Program-made: the position numbers and the translations under genes
Shown: positions 61,538 to 64,000 of the stretch, piece after piece
Numbering within the stretch: position 1 is the stretch's first letter
Layout: each line of letters starts with the position of its first letter
NCBI RefSeq assembly: GCF_900129315.1
Contig: NZ_FQUS01000001.1
Span: forward strand, 429,220-493,219
DNA length: 64,000 nt
Direction of reading: 5' to 3'
Source: Fodinibius roseus
Lineage (GTDB): Bacteria > Bacteroidota > Rhodothermia > Balneolales > Balneolaceae
The notes under the pieces: model-generated
The model's input: only the letters and a program-made list of their open reading frames with translations
Told to the model about the DNA's origin: nothing
The model's database searches: none

Positions 61538-63625
61538 TTAAAAATTCACCGATACGCCCGCCTGCCAGTTTCGTCCGGGGGCGGGTTCGTAATAACGTCC
61601 CCCCGGGTTATTTATGGCTACCGTACCGTTATAACGCTCGTCCAGCAGGTTGTTAACATTGATAAAAGGCTGGAGCATGACGCCCGTCTGCTTAAAAGAG
61701 AGCTGGTAACTCAGTTTCAAATCCAGCACATGATAAGCATCGTTCTCTTCCGTATTGAGGTTATTGACCGGGTAGCTGCTGGCATATTCATAGGAAAGTG
61801 AGCCTAAAAAGTGATTTGGGGACCAGTATAGGGTCGTATTAAGCCGGTTTTTAGGGATACCGGGGATCGTATTTCCATCTAATGACAGGCTGTCCAGCGT
61901 CTGGGCCTGTTTAAACTCAGCCGCCATTATGTTGGCCGTAGCCGTTAGCTTCCAGTCTCTCCCGAACTCGTAACCGATATGTCCCTCTACACCCATATGG
62001 GCTGTCTCACCCTGGTTGCGATAGAACGTGGGCCCGTCATTTTCCAGCTGGTAGGGGAACAGCAGGTCATAGATCCACAGGTGATAGGCTGCTAAATCGT
62101 ATTGGAACTCAGATAGTTCGCTACTGCGGATCCCGGCTTCAAGTCCCACCGTTCGTTCCGGCTTCAGATCGGGATTGAATCCATTGCCGCCCCCCGGGCG
62201 ATTGACCAGTTCCGTGGTGGTGGGGGCCTGGAAGGAGGTGCTTAGATTGGTATAGAGGGTATAGGAATAGGGTTGAAAACTCAAGCCGATGCTGGGACTA
62301 AGGGAATCAAAGGTGCGGTCGCCCGACTGGTCGGGTGCGGGTGCATCCGTGGAAAAGCGCATCCTGTCGTAACGAATGCCTCCCAGGATATTGAGGTTGC
62401 CCAGGCTATAGTTCCCATTCATAAAAAAGGCCTGGTTTGTTACCTCTTCCACCTGGTCTACGGTAATATCACCACGTTCTCCTCCACCGGCATGATCATA
62501 TTCAACACGGTCGTCGTTCTGGAGCTTTATTTCACCGCCCCACTGAAACGCAAACTGGTCCACCGCATGATCCATGGTAGCCCGCAGTCCCCCCACTTTA
62601 CGGTCCACCGTAATAATGCCGAAGGGCAGGGGGTTATGGAGGTCGCGGTAGATACCATATCCTGTAACATTGAGGATCCCGATCGATGTATCCAGGATAT
62701 AGCTCAATCCCCCTTGTCCCTGTGTTATTTCTTTTCCGGATTCAGCGTTTTCAAAAAAAGGCACGGCCATGGTGGGATTTTCTCTTGCGTCCTCTGCTCC
62801 CAGGCTGCTGGGGTGGTGAGCTTTGGGCATAAAAACAGATGCAGCCTGGTATTTCAGTTCACTCCTTGAGGTCAGTTTAACCGACCCCGTGAAGCCCGAG
62901 CGCAGGATATCCACCGCGCTGTAATCCCGAAAACCGTCTGAGCTGAGATAGCTGGTATAAGCCGATAACTGGTGGTTTTCAGAGGAGGTGGAGAATTCCC
63001 CTTCCTGTTTAAAAGTGCCGTAAGAACCGGCCATGCTGCGAAAGCGTCCCTGCGTACCGTTGTTATACTCCGGGGTTGTTGACAAGTAGAGCACTCCACC
63101 GCTGCTATTGCCCCAATAGGTGGCCGCAGGACCCCGTATCAGTTCCGCACGTCGCACAAAAGCGGGGTCGATGATATTGGTCATCGACTGCCCGTCTGCA
63201 ATTGTCAGAGGCATATCATTGAGAACAACCTGCATTCCCCTGACGCCGAATTCTGCCCGCCATCCCAGACCTCTGATCGTCATTCGTTCTCCCAGCGCAT
63301 AATTTTGGCGGTCGCCGATCCAGAGTCCCGGCAGATCATCGCCGATACTTTTTAGCGACAGCGAAGAGGAATGATTGACCGTTTGCAGATCCCGGTTGTG
63401 GATACTCAGTGACAGCGGGGCATCCGCGGTACTGATTGCCGAGCGAATAGCCGTAATCTCAATGGGATCGAGGTCCACCCGCAAGCTGTCACCGGTTTGC
63501 TGTGCCTGAAGCGAAGAACTGATAAAGGTCAGGCCCAAAAAGAAAATGATAATATATGGGATCCCCAGAGCGCTTTGATATGGAGTTTTGCCGGTATTAC
63601 GGGGTAAGAGTACATTCACAGTCAT
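61538..63625 (-). CDS. TonB-dependent outer-membrane receptor
   Basis: 695-aa receptor with no STN or carboxypeptidase-like domain, so not a SusC. I start at ATG 63625; a GTG at 63652 would add 9 residues. The signal peptide core is YIIIFFLGLTFISSSLQA. The TonB box is near the mature start (DPIEITAIRS). The plug has ERMTIRGLGWRAEFGVRGMQ and LIRGPAATYWGNSSGGVLYL, and the barrel ends NWQAGVSVNF with terminal Phe. Relatives in CirA/FecA-type groups take up iron chelates or small organic molecules; no siderophore genes are nearby and substrate is open. Confidence 0.9.
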   Translation of the reverse strand: MTVNVLLPRNTGKTPYQSALGIPYIIIFFLGLTFISSSLQAQQTGDSLRVDLDPIEITAIRSAISTADAPLSLSIHNRDLQTVNHSSSLSLKSIGDDLPGLWIGDRQNYALGERMTIRGLGWRAEFGVRGMQVVLNDMPLTIADGQSMTNIIDPAFVRRAELIRGPAATYWGNSSGGVLYLSTTPEYNNGTQGRFRSMAGSYGTFKQEGEFSTSSENHQLSAYTSYLSSDGFRDYSAVDILRSGFTGSVKLTSRSELKYQAASVFMPKAHHPSSLGAEDARENPTMAVPFFENAESGKEITQGQGGLSYILDTSIGILNVTGYGIYRDLHNPLPFGIITVDRKVGGLRATMDHAVDQFAFQWGGEIKLQNDDRVEYDHAGGGERGDITVDQVEEVTNQAFFMNGNYSLGNLNILGGIRYDRMRFSTDAPAPDQSGDRTFDSLSPSIGLSFQPYSYTLYTNLSTSFQAPTTTELVNRPGGGNGFNPDLKPERTVGLEAGIRSSELSEFQYDLAAYHLWIYDLLFPYQLENDGPTFYRNQGETAHMGVEGHIGYEFGRDWKLTATANIMAAEFKQAQTLDSLSLDGNTIPGIPKNRLNTTLYWSPNHFLGSLSYEYASSYPVNNLNTEENDAYHVLDLKLSYQLSFKQTGVMLQPFINVNNLLDERYNGTVAINNPGGRYYEPAPGRNWQAGVSVNF

Positions 63626-63797
63626 GTCAACAGAGAAAATGGTTTGTCGCACAGGTTAGAAAAAGTGATGGGTGAGTTTATTAATAAAAGGAGGTAAATC
63701 AAAAAAAGTAACGAAGTAAAATTACTGATCGTTCGATACCAAGCGTAAAATAAGCGAAACAGACTAAAGAGCCAATCATACGTAAACGACCATACCG

Positions 63798-63930
63798 GGG
63801 CTTTGCATACCGTTTCTTCCGGCTGATTCCTGTATTAGTGCACATACAATATACCAAGATATATTTTTGTATACATGCTGCGTTTTTTTGTTCAGCCTTC
63901 TAATAGAAGGCTTTGCAAAACCCCCTGATT
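63798..63930 (+). repeat. Dispersed intergenic repeat, copy 7
   Basis: Begins GGCTTTGCATACCGTTTCTT then CCGGCTGATT, with ATACATGCTGCGTTTTTTTG and TTCAGCC, then GGCTTTGCAAAACCCCC. It sits upstream of the TonB receptor gene. The remaining DNA to the window end shows nothing else recognisable. Confidence 0.45.
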
Positions 63931-64000
63931 CAGTGCGTTTTTAATGGGATTCTGTTATTTTTCGGTTCATTCTAAATTTTAGTTCATAAAAACATTCAAT

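Noticed and set aside
1..64000. CRISPR array, tRNA, rRNA, insertion sequence or prophage
   Set aside because: No regular spacer-repeat pattern, no cloverleaf, and no transposase, integrase or phage structural gene could be found on either strand.

Overview
The window looks like chromosomal DNA from a heterotrophic bacterium of the Bacteroidota/Balneolota/Rhodothermota (FCB) group. The evidence is a SusC/SusD pair with an ECF sigma factor and FecR-type anti-sigma factor, many short lipoprotein signals, a Bacteroidota-style YbeY, a DUF2723 membrane glycosyltransferase and a TonB-dependent receptor. The genus is an inference; Balneolaceae such as Fodinibius-like organisms would fit. I found no rRNA, tRNA, CRISPR array, phage or insertion-sequence gene.

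Layout. 1-2,065: the end of a DUF4382 protein and convergent miaB. 2,300-10,950: pentose and hemicellulose genes (xylB, xylA, a LacI-family regulator, a secreted GH2, a GH43 lipoprotein, a KDPG/KDPGal aldolase). 11,030-14,566 (minus strand): the galactonate operon dgoD-dgoK-gntT. 15,186-19,105: sodium/sugar symporter, galK and galT (Leloir pathway). 19,485-21,040: a Gfo/Idh/MocA oxidoreductase and the collapsed remnant of a Tat-exported amidohydrolase. 21,221-36,111: a polysaccharide-utilisation-type locus: sigma factor, a large lipoprotein with HEAT-like repeats and a haem site, FecR, SusC broken by an amber codon, SusD, a GHL10-amidase fusion and a NamZ-type exo-muramidase, closed by a strong terminator. 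36,273-48,113: three sulfatases, a heparinase II/III-like lyase, an amidohydrolase/deacetylase and a quinoprotein dehydrogenase with a built-in cytochrome c domain. 48,184-60,228: mostly housekeeping or envelope genes (RlpA, nitrilase-family hydrolase, DUF445, YbeY, DUF2723, MsrB, PagL-like protein, CDF transporter), then a soluble-type PQQ sugar dehydrogenase. 60,501-63,652: an SMP-30 lactonase and a TonB-dependent receptor.

How the genes fit together. Two near-identical operators (consensus TGTTAWCGATAACA), each just downstream of a sigma70-like promoter, lie before the GH2 gene and in the dgoD/sglT divergent region. They suggest that the LacI-family protein co-controls beta-galactoside hydrolysis, sugar uptake, the Leloir genes and perhaps galactonate catabolism. 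The SusCD locus carries three activities expected to dismantle peptidoglycan fragments (GHL10, amidase, exo-N-acetylmuramidase), so it is best read as a cell-wall scavenging locus beside a sulfated-polysaccharide region. Its SusC is interrupted at codon 1100, where the family has a conserved Trp. Intergenic space is seeded with a degenerate dispersed repeat of about 130 bp found in at least eight places. All family assignments come from reading motifs; no database search was run.
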